Shown here piece by piece: positions 16,495 to 26,407 of a stretch of DNA of 64,000 bases. The stretch's first letter is position 1, and the number at the start of each line of letters is the position of its first letter. Position numbers and translations under genes: made by a program. The stretch is from Leyella lascolaii (GTDB lineage: Bacteria > Bacteroidota > Bacteroidia > Bacteroidales > Bacteroidaceae): the NCBI RefSeq assembly GCF_900079775.1, contig NZ_LT556050.1, positions 2,534-66,533 on the forward strand. The letters run 5' to 3'. The notes under the pieces are model-generated. The model was not told where the DNA came from. It did not search any database and saw nothing but the letters and a program-made list of their open reading frames with translations.

Positions 16495-18177
16495 ATGAGA
16501 CACCTCACAATCGTAAAACTTTTTATGCTCTCATTTATGCTGTCCGGACTCCACACATTGCCGGTTACAGCCAAGAATGTCTCCGTACTTGAATTCGGAG
16601 CGAAGCCCGATGACGGCAAGGATGACACCCGCGCACTGCGCAAGGCAGCCGAGTACTGCCGCCGCCATCCCGGTACGACTCTTACTGTTCCGCCCGGAAC
16701 ATACCGCCTGCGCGATGCCGCAGCCGAACAACTGGAACAGCAGGTGCTGTCAGGAAAAATGGGCGGTGACCCTGAGAAAGTGATTTTCACGCCGTATTAC
16801 CCATACGTGCGCGGACTCGACTTCAACGGCTCAGACTCCGTCACCATCGAGGCGACAGGCGCGATACTGATGTGTGAGGGATGGATGGAACCGCTGTCCA
16901 TCACCGACTGCCGCAACCTTACAGTACGCGGACTGACAATCGACTACAAGCGCAAGCCGTTCTCACAGGGCATTGTGCAGGAAATAAAGGACAACTCGTT
17001 CGTCGTTCAATTTGACGAAAGGCGCATCATAACCGATGACATACCGATAACACGCATGACACTGTGGGACAGTTCCATAAGCGGATTCTACGCAGAACCG
17101 TTCTACTTCCCCAAACGCAGACTGTTGGGCAACAACCGTGTGGAATTTGAAGGGCACTTGCCGCAACGGCTTCGGGGCGCTTACATTGCAGCCCTGCACT
17201 CCTTCCACTTCCGCCCTGCCATATTCATAGGCAACAGCACATCGACAACACTTGATGGAGTGACAATACATTCACAGCCGGGCATGGGAATCGTAGGATT
17301 CGACAGCACCGACATAACAATACACCGGCTGTCTGTCAGTCCGGCAGAAGGATTCATGTTCTCCACCAACACAGACGCAACCCACTTCGCAGCGTGCCGC
17401 GGACACATCAGCTTCGACGAATGCAGCTTCCGCGGACAAGGCGATGACGCCACAAACGTGCATGGCTACTATCACAACATAGCTTCCGTTGAGGATGGCA
17501 CGGTCACGCTGCAGTTGCGCTCACCCACATTTACCCACGCGCAGACGGCTGACATACCACAGGTCGGCGACAGCCTTGAGCTTGTACGCATAGCGACACT
17601 CGTGCCTGAAAAGACATTAAGGGTGACATACGTAGAACACTCTCCTAAAGCAAAGGACGTGAAGGTGAGGCTGGACGGAGAGTTGCCCGAGAATTTCGGA
17701 GAATACTATCTACTGAACGCATCCAAACTTCCGAGACTCAGTTTCTGCCGCAATTCGGTATGGGGACAGATGGCTCGCGGAGTGCTTGTAAAGACACGCG
17801 GGGTGGAAATAAAGGGAAACATATTCAGAGGCTGCACCGGAACGGCTGTCCACGTGGGTGCGGAGTCGGGCTGGAAAGAAGGCAGTCATGCAAAGGACGT
17901 CACCATTGCAGACAACGTGATGGTGAACTGCGGGCTCGGAGCCGGAACCCAATTCGGCGCGTCGGGCATAGCCGTGGTGATAGACGCACCGCAGACTGAC
18001 AACACATTCCTGCATGAGAACATACGCATATACGGCAACACAATTATAGGCAACGGCTCCAACGACTGCGGCATAGTCGTACGCAACGCAAGGCATGTGG
18101 AGCTGAAGGACAATCATGTGAGAGGTTGCGGAAAGGCAGTCTCAACCAGTTCCACTGACGACATCATTATAAGATGA
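16495..18177 (+). CDS. secreted right-handed beta-helix glycosidase, probably GH110 alpha-galactosidase
   Basis: GH110 enzymes remove terminal alpha-1,3-linked galactose (for example blood-group B-type structures) by inversion. The 560-residue protein starts at the ATG of MRHLTIVKLFMLSFMLSG, a signal peptide; an upstream TTG extension is unlikely. The opening VLEFGAKPDDGKDDT is the common beta-helix start. SFDECSFRGQGDDATNVHGY carries the acidic residues expected in the active site, and LTIDYKRKPFSQGIV is typical of the GH110 group as I recall it. Repeated beta-helix rungs (DITIHRLSVSPAEGF, VEIKGNIFRGCTGTAVHVG) continue to the C-terminus. Another polysaccharide-cleaving beta-helix family is the main alternative. 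No sorting domain is visible at the C-terminus. Confidence 0.7.
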   Translation: MRHLTIVKLFMLSFMLSGLHTLPVTAKNVSVLEFGAKPDDGKDDTRALRKAAEYCRRHPGTTLTVPPGTYRLRDAAAEQLEQQVLSGKMGGDPEKVIFTPYYPYVRGLDFNGSDSVTIEATGAILMCEGWMEPLSITDCRNLTVRGLTIDYKRKPFSQGIVQEIKDNSFVVQFDERRIITDDIPITRMTLWDSSISGFYAEPFYFPKRRLLGNNRVEFEGHLPQRLRGAYIAALHSFHFRPAIFIGNSTSTTLDGVTIHSQPGMGIVGFDSTDITIHRLSVSPAEGFMFSTNTDATHFAACRGHISFDECSFRGQGDDATNVHGYYHNIASVEDGTVTLQLRSPTFTHAQTADIPQVGDSLELVRIATLVPEKTLRVTYVEHSPKAKDVKVRLDGELPENFGEYYLLNASKLPRLSFCRNSVWGQMARGVLVKTRGVEIKGNIFRGCTGTAVHVGAESGWKEGSHAKDVTIADNVMVNCGLGAGTQFGASGIAVVIDAPQTDNTFLHENIRIYGNTIIGNGSNDCGIVVRNARHVELKDNHVRGCGKAVSTSSTDDIIIR

Positions 18178-18183
18178 TGAATA

Positions 18184-18243
18184 AAAAATAACAGTGCCCG
18201 CAAAAGCCATACACATCAGGCTTCTACGGGCACCGTTTAAAAT
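18184..18243 (-). terminator. terminator between convergent genes
   Basis: GTGCCCG (18194-18200) pairs with CGGGCAC (18227-18233), with an inner AAGCC/GGCTT pairing. On the minus strand it is followed by TGTTATTTTTTAT, so it best serves the Mrp gene. It may act in both directions. Confidence 0.75.
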
Positions 18244-18266
18244 ATGCCGCATGCGGCATACGCGCC

Positions 18267-19367
18267 TCAGCTTTTCACCTCTACTATCTTCGTTGGTCCC
18301 ATTTCCTTGTTCCTGCGGTTGACCACCGTCACCACCGCCTGCGCAAGATTGAGGAACACCTGACCGAGAATGGAGTCGCTGTTGAGTGCTGCCGGCTGTC
18401 CCTCGTCTCCGCTTTCGCAAAGTCCCTGCACTATCGGTATCTGCGCGAGCAGCGGCAGATTCATTTCCTTGGCGAGCTTCTTGCAGCCTTCCTTGCCGAA
18501 GATGTAGTACTTGTTCTCCGGCAGTTCGGCGGGTGTAAACCACGCCATGTTTTCCACAAGTCCGAGAATCGGCACGTTCACCTTGTCGTTTGTGTACATG
18601 TCGATGCCCTTGCGCGCGTCAGCCAGAGCCACGTCCTGCGGCGTGCTGACTATAACCGCACCGGTGATGGCAAGCGTCTGCAGCAGCGTAAGGTGAATGT
18701 CGCTCGTTCCCGGCGGCGTGTCGAGGATGAAATAGTCAAGCTCGTCCCAGTCGGCATCGGCTATGAGCTGTTTCAAGGCGTTTGAAGCCATGCCTCCGCG
18801 CCATAGAGTCGCAGTGTCGGGATTCACGAAGAAGCCTATGCTGAGAAGCTTCACTCCATATTTCTCCAGCGGCTGGATGAGTGTTCGGCCGTCTTTCTCT
18901 ATGCTGTAAATGCGCTCACGCTCCACATCGAACATTTTCGGAAGCGACGGACCGAAGATGTCAGTGTCGAGTATTCCTACTTTATAGCCCAGCTTTGCCA
19001 GTGCTATTGCAAGGTTGGCAGCCACAGTGCTCTTGCCCACCCCACCTTTGCCTGAACTTACAGCAACAACGTTCCTCACATGCGGCAGCATCTTTCCGGG
19101 CTTCGGACGTGCCTTTGAGGTGAACTCAGTGGTTATTGCCACCTCAACGTCTTCTGACACATAGAAGTGGACAGCGTGTTCTGCCGCCTTCACCACCGAC
19201 TTGAGAAAAGGGTCTGTCTCGCGCGGGAAAATGAGTGAGAACGAAACCTTCATGCCGTCTATTCTCATATTGTCGGCAAGCATCCCGCTTTCCACGATAT
19301 TCTTCTTCGTGCCGGGATATATCACTGTTTCCAGTGCCTTCCTTATTATTTCAGGATATATTACCAT
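18267..19367 (-). CDS. Mrp/ApbC-family iron-sulfur cluster carrier ATPase
   Basis: This cytosolic P-loop ATPase is thought to carry or insert iron-sulfur clusters. The 366-residue protein begins with a MIP18/DUF59-type domain (residues 1-90, YPEIIRKALETVIYPGTKKN). The ATPase core has the deviant Walker A SSGKGGVGKSTVAANLA (about residues 104-120), LDTDIFGPSLPKMFD, LDTPPGTSDIHLTLLQ and VSTPQDVALADARKG. The CxxC pair that binds the cluster in enterobacterial Mrp is missing. At that place the sequence reads NMAWFTPAELPENKYYIFG, as I recall from other Bacteroidetes homologues. It stands alone and is transcribed toward GH110. Confidence 0.92.
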   Translation of the reverse strand: MVIYPEIIRKALETVIYPGTKKNIVESGMLADNMRIDGMKVSFSLIFPRETDPFLKSVVKAAEHAVHFYVSEDVEVAITTEFTSKARPKPGKMLPHVRNVVAVSSGKGGVGKSTVAANLAIALAKLGYKVGILDTDIFGPSLPKMFDVERERIYSIEKDGRTLIQPLEKYGVKLLSIGFFVNPDTATLWRGGMASNALKQLIADADWDELDYFILDTPPGTSDIHLTLLQTLAITGAVIVSTPQDVALADARKGIDMYTNDKVNVPILGLVENMAWFTPAELPENKYYIFGKEGCKKLAKEMNLPLLAQIPIVQGLCESGDEGQPAALNSDSILGQVFLNLAQAVVTVVNRRNKEMGPTKIVEVKS

Positions 19368-19574
19368 ATCTGTATTGCTTTATTGATTGAAATCCGTAAT
19401 ATAATATATGAATAAAATGTATGCAAATATCGTGCCCGAAACTGTAACATGCAAGTCTTCCGCATCCGGGCTGACTCTGCGCAAAGCCACCGCACACTTG
19501 CGGCAATGGTGGCTTTGAAAGGATATTTCATGGCAAAGTTACAATAAATATTATAAGTAGCTGTTCAAAATTAA

Positions 19575-19740
19575 CCGATATTATAAAATTACTCATATGT
19601 TATATACATCTTTGCCATCATCCTGTGCGTTCTTCTGGGCTTCATTCCAGAGTCTCATCGGTAGTGTAGCCCGCTACAATTCATCATCGTACTTTGAAAT
19701 GCAGCTGCTGAACAGCACACAATATGACGGCAATTCATTT
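19575..19740 (+). repeat. 197-bp palindromic element (family 2)
   Basis: The central block GTGTAGCCCGCTACA is identical to that of the copy at 46705. Downstream GAAATGCAGCTGCTGAACAG and CACACAATATGACGG follow the same order as the right arm. The left end AACCGATATTATAAAATTAC is weak. Ends are approximate. The rest of 19368-19868 holds a terminator and nothing else I can name. Confidence 0.6.
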
Positions 19741-19805
19741 TGAACATCCGCTTGATATGACAAGAAGGGAAGTGCAAAATGACACGACATACCGGTGCCA
19801 ACAAG

Positions 19806-19834
19806 AAAGGACGGAACCCTTGGGCTCCGTCCTC
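19806..19834 (-). terminator. rho-independent terminator of the GH92 operon
   Basis: On the minus strand AGGACGGA pairs with TCCGTCCT, with an inner GCCC/GGGT pairing, followed by TTCTTG. It lies about 35 bases after the stop of the first-listed GH92 gene, the last gene of its operon. Confidence 0.8.
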
Positions 19835-19868
19835 AATGATATCAGTGATGTCCTGATACAAGTATGCA

Positions 19869-22196
19869 TCAGAGACGCATGCCGTGCTTATATGCCACAG
19901 TCTTGCCTTCCACCGACACGGAAGGAGCGATGTCGTCCTTTGCCACAGCCCATTTGCGGTTGGGCTTCTTGCTCATGACAAACTCTATATCAATGCCGTT
20001 CTTCACGTCATCCCATGTGAGATACGACTTGGTGTAGCGTTTTCCGTTGACATACACCTTATTAATATATACGGCATCCTTGCTCCAATTTCTGGCAGTC
20101 ATTCTGATGTGGCTGCCGTTGCTCATCCTTACGTCGACGGCAGGCAGCGCAGGCGAGCCGATGTTGTAGTATCCGCTGCCCGGACACACAGGATAGAAGC
20201 CGAGACAATTGAATATGTACCATGCCGACATCTGACCGCAGTCGTCGTTTCCGCACAACGATCCCGGCTTGTTGCCATAAAACCTGTCGACAACCTCACG
20301 CACCCATTTCTGGCACTTCCATCCCTCGCCTATGTAATTGTAAAGATAGGCAACGTGGTGGCAAGGCTCATTGCCGTGCCAGTATGCGCCTATACGTCCG
20401 TGGATGTCGTGTGCTCCCGGTATGTCCTCGGGCAACTCGTAAAGGAACAGCGAGTCAAGTCTTGAGCGGAAAAGATCGCGTCCCATCAGATTGATAAGCC
20501 CCTGGACATCTTGCGGCACGGTCCAGTGATACTGCACGGTGAAGCCCTCCGTGATGTCGCCCCAGCCATGAACCGAGCCCGGTCCCTGATAAGCCACAGG
20601 GGCAAACGGAGTGCGCCACTTGCCGTTAACGTCCTTGCCGCGCATGTATCCGGTCTGACTGTCATAGATGTTCTGATAGCTCATGGCACGGTTCATGAAG
20701 TATTCGTATTCCTTATTCTTGCCGAGTTTCTTCGCAGCCTGTGCTATGGCGTAATCGTCGTAGGCATATTCCAATGTCTTCGAGACCGATTCCGCCTCCT
20801 TGTCGAACGGCACATAACCGAGCGAACGGTACTCAGGCAGGCAATCGTAGTTGTTGTTCATTGCTGTTGTGACCATTGCCTCGAAGGCGCGTTCGTGGTC
20901 GAATCCTTTGACGTCCTTGCATATCATGTCCGCCAATATAGCCGCGGCATGATAGCCTATCATGCACCATGTCTCATTGCTGGCAAACGACCAGTAGGGC
21001 AGCATCTTCTCCACACTCTTGTCATAATGTGCAAGCATGGAGTTTGCCACATCCGCCTGAATGTCCTGATGCACAAGATTCATCAGCGGATGGAATGCCC
21101 TGTAAGTGTCCCAGAACGAGAACTCGGTGCGGTTTGTGAACCCGCTCTCTTTCTCGACGTTCTTGTCGAGTCCGAGATAAGAGCCGTCGGCGTCATTGTA
21201 TACAAACGGACACAGCGCGGCATGATATGCTGATGTGTAGAAAGTCTCTTTCTGTTCGCGTGTTCCCTTTATGGTATACGTGGAGAGTTCTTTCTCCCAC
21301 TTCTGCTCGGCAAGGGCTTTGACGCTGTCGAAAGTCATGCCGTCGAGCTCCCGCATATTGAGAGCCGCCCCGTCGGTACTGATGGCGGAGATTGATGTCT
21401 TGACCGTAACGACCTCGTCGGCATCCGTAGAGAATGTGGCTGTGAACATGATGTTAGGTCCCCATGCCTCGCGGTTGCTGCGGAAACGGGACGTGTTGTA
21501 TATCACAGGTTTCTGGTCCTGATAAATCATGAAATTCTTCAACGGTTTGGAGAATACAGCCCTGAAGTAGATGTGACGCTCAGGTCCCCATCCTTTCACA
21601 AGCTTATAACCGGTCACGACACTGTCGTTCTCGACGCGTATGTTGGACCAAACGCATTTCTGCCACAACGTGTGGTTGAGATCAATAAGAATGAACGACT
21701 TGTCAGACTTGGGATAAGTGAAGCGGAACATGCCGCTTCGCACAGCAGAGGTCATCTCTGCCTTCACCCCGTAATCCTTCAGCATAACACCGTAATATCC
21801 CGGAGTGGCTTTCTCTTCTTCATGTGAAAAACGTGAGCGATAGCCCTCGTCAGGATTCTCATCGGTGCCAGGATTGAGCTTTATCTCGCCCGTACCGGGC
21901 ATAAAAAGAAAGTCGCCGAGGTCCGGAATGCCTGTTCCGCTGAGATGAGTGAGCGAGAATCCCTGTATGGACTGTCTGTTCCACTTGTAGCCGGAAGCGC
22001 AATCATAGAAATGTTCGTCCGTGTCCGGACTTATCTGTATTCCTCCGAAAGGAATCTGCGCGCCCGGATATACATTGCCGTATCCGTCTGTTCCGACAAA
22101 CGGATTGACATAGTCTATAAGGCGCGCGCCACCATCCTGATTTGCGTAAACAGTCATGGACAAAGCCATGACTGTCATCAATACGTATTTTCTCAT
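19869..22196 (-). CDS. secreted GH92 alpha-mannosidase (downstream paralogue)
   Basis: GH92 enzymes are calcium-dependent exo-alpha-mannosidases acting on N-glycans and mannans. The 775-residue protein has a signal peptide (YVLMTVMALSMTVYA) and the family opening YVNPFVGTDGYGNVYPGA. The catalytic region has HGNEPCHH near residue 609, whose Glu is the expected general acid, and GNDDCGQMSAWYIF near residue 652, whose Asp pair includes the expected base. The final part is an immunoglobulin-like beta domain. It is the third gene of a minus-strand operon and a paralogue of the gene at 23060-25405, from which it differs widely, so the two may prefer different linkages. Confidence 0.95.
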   Translation of the reverse strand: MRKYVLMTVMALSMTVYANQDGGARLIDYVNPFVGTDGYGNVYPGAQIPFGGIQISPDTDEHFYDCASGYKWNRQSIQGFSLTHLSGTGIPDLGDFLFMPGTGEIKLNPGTDENPDEGYRSRFSHEEEKATPGYYGVMLKDYGVKAEMTSAVRSGMFRFTYPKSDKSFILIDLNHTLWQKCVWSNIRVENDSVVTGYKLVKGWGPERHIYFRAVFSKPLKNFMIYQDQKPVIYNTSRFRSNREAWGPNIMFTATFSTDADEVVTVKTSISAISTDGAALNMRELDGMTFDSVKALAEQKWEKELSTYTIKGTREQKETFYTSAYHAALCPFVYNDADGSYLGLDKNVEKESGFTNRTEFSFWDTYRAFHPLMNLVHQDIQADVANSMLAHYDKSVEKMLPYWSFASNETWCMIGYHAAAILADMICKDVKGFDHERAFEAMVTTAMNNNYDCLPEYRSLGYVPFDKEAESVSKTLEYAYDDYAIAQAAKKLGKNKEYEYFMNRAMSYQNIYDSQTGYMRGKDVNGKWRTPFAPVAYQGPGSVHGWGDITEGFTVQYHWTVPQDVQGLINLMGRDLFRSRLDSLFLYELPEDIPGAHDIHGRIGAYWHGNEPCHHVAYLYNYIGEGWKCQKWVREVVDRFYGNKPGSLCGNDDCGQMSAWYIFNCLGFYPVCPGSGYYNIGSPALPAVDVRMSNGSHIRMTARNWSKDAVYINKVYVNGKRYTKSYLTWDDVKNGIDIEFVMSKKPNRKWAVAKDDIAPSVSVEGKTVAYKHGMRL

Positions 22197-22210
22197 TCCT
22201 TTTTATGTTT

Positions 22211-23005
22211 TTATTCCTTTATGTCGCCTACGGCAACCTGATATTCATGCCACAGTCCGTCCATGGTGTATTTATCGCCGAGGATGTGTTTTATGGCTCC
22301 GTCCCACGACCATGGAACGACCTCAAGAGTAGAACGGTTGAACTTACGCAGGAAGTCAGGGTCCTTATGGTCTCTTATCCATACGAAGAAATAGCCTGCA
22401 TGACGGTATCCGTCAGTATAATTGCCGCCTTTAGGACGATCCTGCTCACCGTGGAAACCGCCGTTGGCAACACGCACTGCATCAGCCATGCCTTCGATGA
22501 ACGCCCATACCGTCTTGCTGTTTCCATAGTTGCCAATACCCTGCGGCTCAAGCTGGAAAGCGTGGGTGAGCTCATGAAGCAACACTCCTCTTGTCTCAAA
22601 ATCAACACGAGCCGTGTCGTTATTGGCAAACGAACGCTCCACATGGCGCGTGCTGTAGAATATGTCCACATAGCCGTTGCCGCCACCCTTTGCCGAGATA
22701 CCTTTTGTGTCTTCAAGCTTATAGTGCAGTCTCTCCAATGCGGGAATACTGTCTTTTGGTGAGAAATAGAGAGTGTTGAGCACCTCGCGCGACACTTTGT
22801 TTATATAAGCTTCAGGGTCGGGAATGATGGCATGATAGATTTTAGAGCCCTTGCTGTCAGGTGCCTGATCGTCAAAAAAGATGTCTTTAATCTTAAAGCT
22901 TTCCCACTTACCGGCTGAAGCAGCCTTTTTGGATGTTCCGCATGCCGTGAACATCACCATACCGCCAACCAAAGCGGCGATTGTAATAGTCTTTCTGATT
23001 TTCAT
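22211..23005 (-). CDS. lipoprotein with basic-secretory-protein-type peptidase domain
   Basis: The 264-residue protein has a lipoprotein signal (ITIAALVGGMVMFTAC, Cys at residue 22). Its domain resembles the basic secretory protein family (peptidase family M-type fold, PF04450). The zinc-site motif HELTHAFQ near residue 145 and the downstream FIEGMADAVRV segment, with its candidate third ligand, support a metallopeptidase. YTDGYRHAGYFFVWI and GLWHEYQ are further family patterns. Anchored in the envelope between two GH92 mannosidases, it may open glycoproteins so their glycans can be trimmed; that role is inferred from context only. Confidence 0.82.
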   Translation of the reverse strand: MKIRKTITIAALVGGMVMFTACGTSKKAASAGKWESFKIKDIFFDDQAPDSKGSKIYHAIIPDPEAYINKVSREVLNTLYFSPKDSIPALERLHYKLEDTKGISAKGGGNGYVDIFYSTRHVERSFANNDTARVDFETRGVLLHELTHAFQLEPQGIGNYGNSKTVWAFIEGMADAVRVANGGFHGEQDRPKGGNYTDGYRHAGYFFVWIRDHKDPDFLRKFNRSTLEVVPWSWDGAIKHILGDKYTMDGLWHEYQVAVGDIKE

Positions 23006-23059
23006 TGTTATTAATGTTTTTATATGATTCCTTTTTTTATCGCAAAACCGTAAAGGCGC

Positions 23060-25405
23060 TTATGCTCCTTTTGTCATTGAGTATGGCTTGTCTGATTCAG
23101 CCAGACCGCGCTTTTTGTTTGGTTTGCTGCCCATGACAAACTCTATCTCGCATCCGCTGTCAAGCATTGAGTGAGTGACATACATCTTTGAGTATGGCTT
23201 GCCGTTTATCTTCACACTGCGCACATATCTGTTCTTGTCGCTCACATTCGGGGCTTTGATGATGATGTGCTTGCCGTTAGAAAGGGTTACATCCATATAC
23301 GGGAGATATGGCGCACCCAACACATACTGGTCACTTCCGGGACAAACCGGATAGAAGCCCATAGCCGAGAAGATATACCATGCGGACATCTGACCGCAAT
23401 CATCATTGCCTCCCAGACCGCGTATATGGTTACGGTACATCTTGTTCATAATAGTGCGCATCCATGTCTGGGTCTTCCATGGCTGTGACGTCCACGCATA
23501 GAGATAAGGTATATGATGGCTTGGCTCGTTGCCATGAACATATCCTCCGACGAGGCAGTCTGCCGTAACGTCTTCATTGTGCTCATAATATTTGGCAGGA
23601 AGATCCATCTCGAAAAGTCTGTCCAGTTTACCTATGAACGCCTTGTCTCCTCCAAACAGACTTATCAGACCATCCACATCCTGAGGCGCCTGGAACGAGA
23701 AGTTCCACGAATTGCCTTCGATAAAACCTTCACCGGATGTCTGGTAAGGATCAAGGTCTTTCTTGAATGAACCGTCGGAATAGCGCGCATTGGCGAATCC
23801 GATGCTCTTATCGAATGTATTACGATAATAAAGCGCACGCTTTTCAAACTGCCGCGCAATATCTTCCATTCCCAAATGTTTGGCTGCACTGTATATGGTC
23901 CAGTCGTCAAAAGAATACTCGAGAGTATTCGAAGCGGCTGTACCGTTCTTGTCGAACGGTGCATAACCGAGCCTCATATAGTCTCCAAGACTCTCATAAT
24001 AAGGGCAGGTGGCTGTTTCAACCATAGCTTTCATCGCTGCGTCGCGGTCGATATCAGCACCTTTTACAAGCGCGTCTGCCAAAACAGTTACGGCATGATA
24101 GCCTGTCATACACCATCCCTCATTTGCCATAAGGCTCCAGACGGGCAGCATATGGTGCACACTCTGTTGCTGATGGGCTATCATCGACTTGACCATATCC
24201 GTATTACGGTCTGGCTTTATAAGCCCGAGAAGCGGATGGAGCGCACGATAAGTATCCCAGACAGAGAATATGGTATAATTGTCAAAATCCTCTGCGACAT
24301 GTATATTACCGTCAAGTCCACGGTATCTTCTGTCCACATCCATGTATATGGAAGGATTGATCATAGTGTGATAAAGCGACGTATAGAGCATGGCTTTCTG
24401 ATCATCGGTTCCCTCACATTCTATTAGCCCGAGCTCATGATTCCAAAGTCCTTCGGTCTCTGTACGAATCTGGTCAAAGGATTTGCCTGAAGCCTCCGCA
24501 CGAAGGTTCTTCAACGCGCCGTCTGTCCCTACCGCCGACAATGCCACTTTTATGACAAGCGGCTGTGAATCGCTGTTGTCGAAATTGAAGTAAGCCACTA
24601 TATCGCGCCCCGCAATCTCCGGAAAGTTGCGGTTGACATTGAACTTCCGCCAGAAACCTTGATATTTGGGAGTCTTCATGTCCTTATATCCATAATCCTT
24701 TATAGGCTTGCTTAGTGACATCGCAAAATAAGTATAGTTGCAACGAGCCCAACCGTTGGTTATGCGATAACCTGTAATCAAGGTGTCATTCTCCACCCTA
24801 AGACTGCTCCATAACACCTTACCGTCGTAATTATAGATGCCATGCAGCATGTCAAGGATTATACGGCAGTCATTGCCTTGAGGGAAAGTGTAACGGTGGA
24901 CACCTACTCTCTGTGTAGCCGTCATCTCCGCCTTGATGTTATAATCGCTGAGAGTAACGGCATAATATCCCGGCTCTGCGATTTCCGTATCATGTGAGAA
25001 ACGCGACCTGTAACCGTTTTCAGGCTTGTCGGCTGTACCAGGATTAAGTTTCAGCGCACCCGTCTGGGGCATTATCATAATGTCTCCCAAATCAGAATGT
25101 CCGGTTCCACTGAGATGTGTATGACTGAATCCGACGATTGTCGGGTCATCATGCTGGTAACCGGCACAGTATGCATACACCTTCCCAACATAACGTCCGT
25201 CTATGTTCTGTGGTATTGTGTCTGTTTCAGGACTGAGCTGGACAATTCCGAACGGAGCACAAGCTCCCGGAAAAGTGTGCCCCATACCGCTTGTTCCAAT
25301 CATAGGATTGACATACGACACCGGCTCTTTCTTTGTGTCTGCCCACAACTCTGACACTCCAGCCAGTAGCAATAGAGATGCAAAAAATAAAATTCTTCTG
25401 TCCAT
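23060..25405 (-). CDS. secreted GH92 alpha-mannosidase (upstream paralogue)
   Basis: The 781-residue enzyme has a signal peptide (ILFFASLLLLAGVSELWA) and the GH92 opening YVNPMIGTSGMGHTFPGA. HGNEPSHHIPYLY near residue 625 holds the expected general acid Glu, and GGNDDCGQMSAWYIFSAMGF near residue 668 holds the base Asp. The C-terminal beta domain ends with MGSKPNKKRGLAESDKPY, parallel to the SKKPNRKWAVAKDD end of its paralogue. It is the first gene of the three-gene operon. The 177 bases upstream are very AT-rich, with no promoter I can place with confidence. Confidence 0.95.
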   Translation of the reverse strand: MDRRILFFASLLLLAGVSELWADTKKEPVSYVNPMIGTSGMGHTFPGACAPFGIVQLSPETDTIPQNIDGRYVGKVYAYCAGYQHDDPTIVGFSHTHLSGTGHSDLGDIMIMPQTGALKLNPGTADKPENGYRSRFSHDTEIAEPGYYAVTLSDYNIKAEMTATQRVGVHRYTFPQGNDCRIILDMLHGIYNYDGKVLWSSLRVENDTLITGYRITNGWARCNYTYFAMSLSKPIKDYGYKDMKTPKYQGFWRKFNVNRNFPEIAGRDIVAYFNFDNSDSQPLVIKVALSAVGTDGALKNLRAEASGKSFDQIRTETEGLWNHELGLIECEGTDDQKAMLYTSLYHTMINPSIYMDVDRRYRGLDGNIHVAEDFDNYTIFSVWDTYRALHPLLGLIKPDRNTDMVKSMIAHQQQSVHHMLPVWSLMANEGWCMTGYHAVTVLADALVKGADIDRDAAMKAMVETATCPYYESLGDYMRLGYAPFDKNGTAASNTLEYSFDDWTIYSAAKHLGMEDIARQFEKRALYYRNTFDKSIGFANARYSDGSFKKDLDPYQTSGEGFIEGNSWNFSFQAPQDVDGLISLFGGDKAFIGKLDRLFEMDLPAKYYEHNEDVTADCLVGGYVHGNEPSHHIPYLYAWTSQPWKTQTWMRTIMNKMYRNHIRGLGGNDDCGQMSAWYIFSAMGFYPVCPGSDQYVLGAPYLPYMDVTLSNGKHIIIKAPNVSDKNRYVRSVKINGKPYSKMYVTHSMLDSGCEIEFVMGSKPNKKRGLAESDKPYSMTKGA

Positions 25406-25582
25406 GTAATATACAATTTTGGCTTTTATATTAATAACAATTCAGTAGCACTATAAGTCAAAAAAAATGTCATTATAAAATTGTAAATATATAAAAAATA
25501 TGTTATTGCAGCTCCATATACATTATTTATATATATAGAGAAGAATAACCGGCATATACAACCACTCATTGATTGTATACAG

Positions 25583-26353
25583 TTACTTCGCTACAGATAG
25601 TCCGCTGCGCTTTGTACGCCTGTAACTACGGTATTCATCGAGCGGAATCTCCACATCAGGCTCATGAAGCTCACCGCCATGCGGAAGTCTGAATTTCATA
25701 TAACGGATATTCAATCCTCGCTCTATCCACTGGGTCTCATAATATGTTTTAATACCCAGAATGTTGCGTGTCTGCTCGTCAAGTCCCTCTGTATGGTAAA
25801 GATCTTCCGTAGAAAAGAGCAAAGGAAGACTGTTTCGCTGTATCATATATGTAGTATATGTAAACAGGAAATTAGAATCAGTCTTAAGGTGTATAAGCCC
25901 TCCGTCAGTCAGGAATTTACGGTAACGGTTCATGAAATATGTGCTCGTAAGACGTTTTCGGACGCTTTTCATTTGAGGATCGCTGAACGTAAGCCATATC
26001 TCCTGCACTTCATCACAGTCAAAGAACCGGTCTATTATTTCTATATTAGTACGCAAGAATGCTACATTAGGCAGCTTTTCTTCAAGAGCCTGGGTAGCTC
26101 CGCTCCACATTCTTGCACCTTTTATGTCAACTCCAATGAAGTTTGTTTCAGGGAAACGCTTTGCCAGTTCCACGGTATATTCGCCTCGTCCGCATCCCAA
26201 CTCGAGCACAATCGGTCCGTCGTTCTTAAAATATCGTTCGCGCCACTGTCCTTTCATATCAAAAGGTTTCTGCTCCATCACATGATACGGATACTCGAAA
26301 ACGTTCTCATACCGTTCCATATCAGCAAACTTCTCTAATTTTCCCCTACCCAT
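25583..26353 (-). CDS. trmB: tRNA (guanine-N7)-methyltransferase
   Basis: TrmB methylates G46 in the variable loop of tRNAs, using S-adenosylmethionine. The start chosen (26353) gives [15 protein letters not shown], the usual Bacteroidetes N-terminus, and a 256-residue protein. The longer frame to 26506 would add 51 hydrophobic residues unlike the family and would pass through the promoter at 26377-26407. The SAM-binding site is [20 protein letters not shown], followed by [12 protein letters not shown], and the catalytic region is [17 protein letters not shown]. The final stretch ([15 protein letters not shown]) is basic. It stands divergent from the BlaI operon. Confidence 0.95.
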   Translation of the reverse strand: MGRGKLEKFADMERYENVFEYPYHVMEQKPFDMKGQWRERYFKNDGPIVLELGCGRGEYTVELAKRFPETNFIGVDIKGARMWSGATQALEEKLPNVAFLRTNIEIIDRFFDCDEVQEIWLTFSDPQMKSVRKRLTSTYFMNRYRKFLTDGGLIHLKTDSNFLFTYTTYMIQRNSLPLLFSTEDLYHTEGLDEQTRNILGIKTYYETQWIERGLNIRYMKFRLPHGGELHEPDVEIPLDEYRSYRRTKRSGLSVAK

Positions 26354-26376
26354 ATTTTCGTATAGTTTTTTGATGA

Positions 26377-26407
26377 CAAAGTTACTGTAAATCACGCATA
26401 ATACAAA
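26377..26407 (-). promoter_or_regulatory. trmB promoter
   Basis: On the minus strand TTTG is followed after 19 bases by TAACTTTG, matching the Bacteroidetes promoter consensus. The start codon of trmB lies 23 bases past the -7 box. This also supports the shorter trmB start. Confidence 0.75.
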
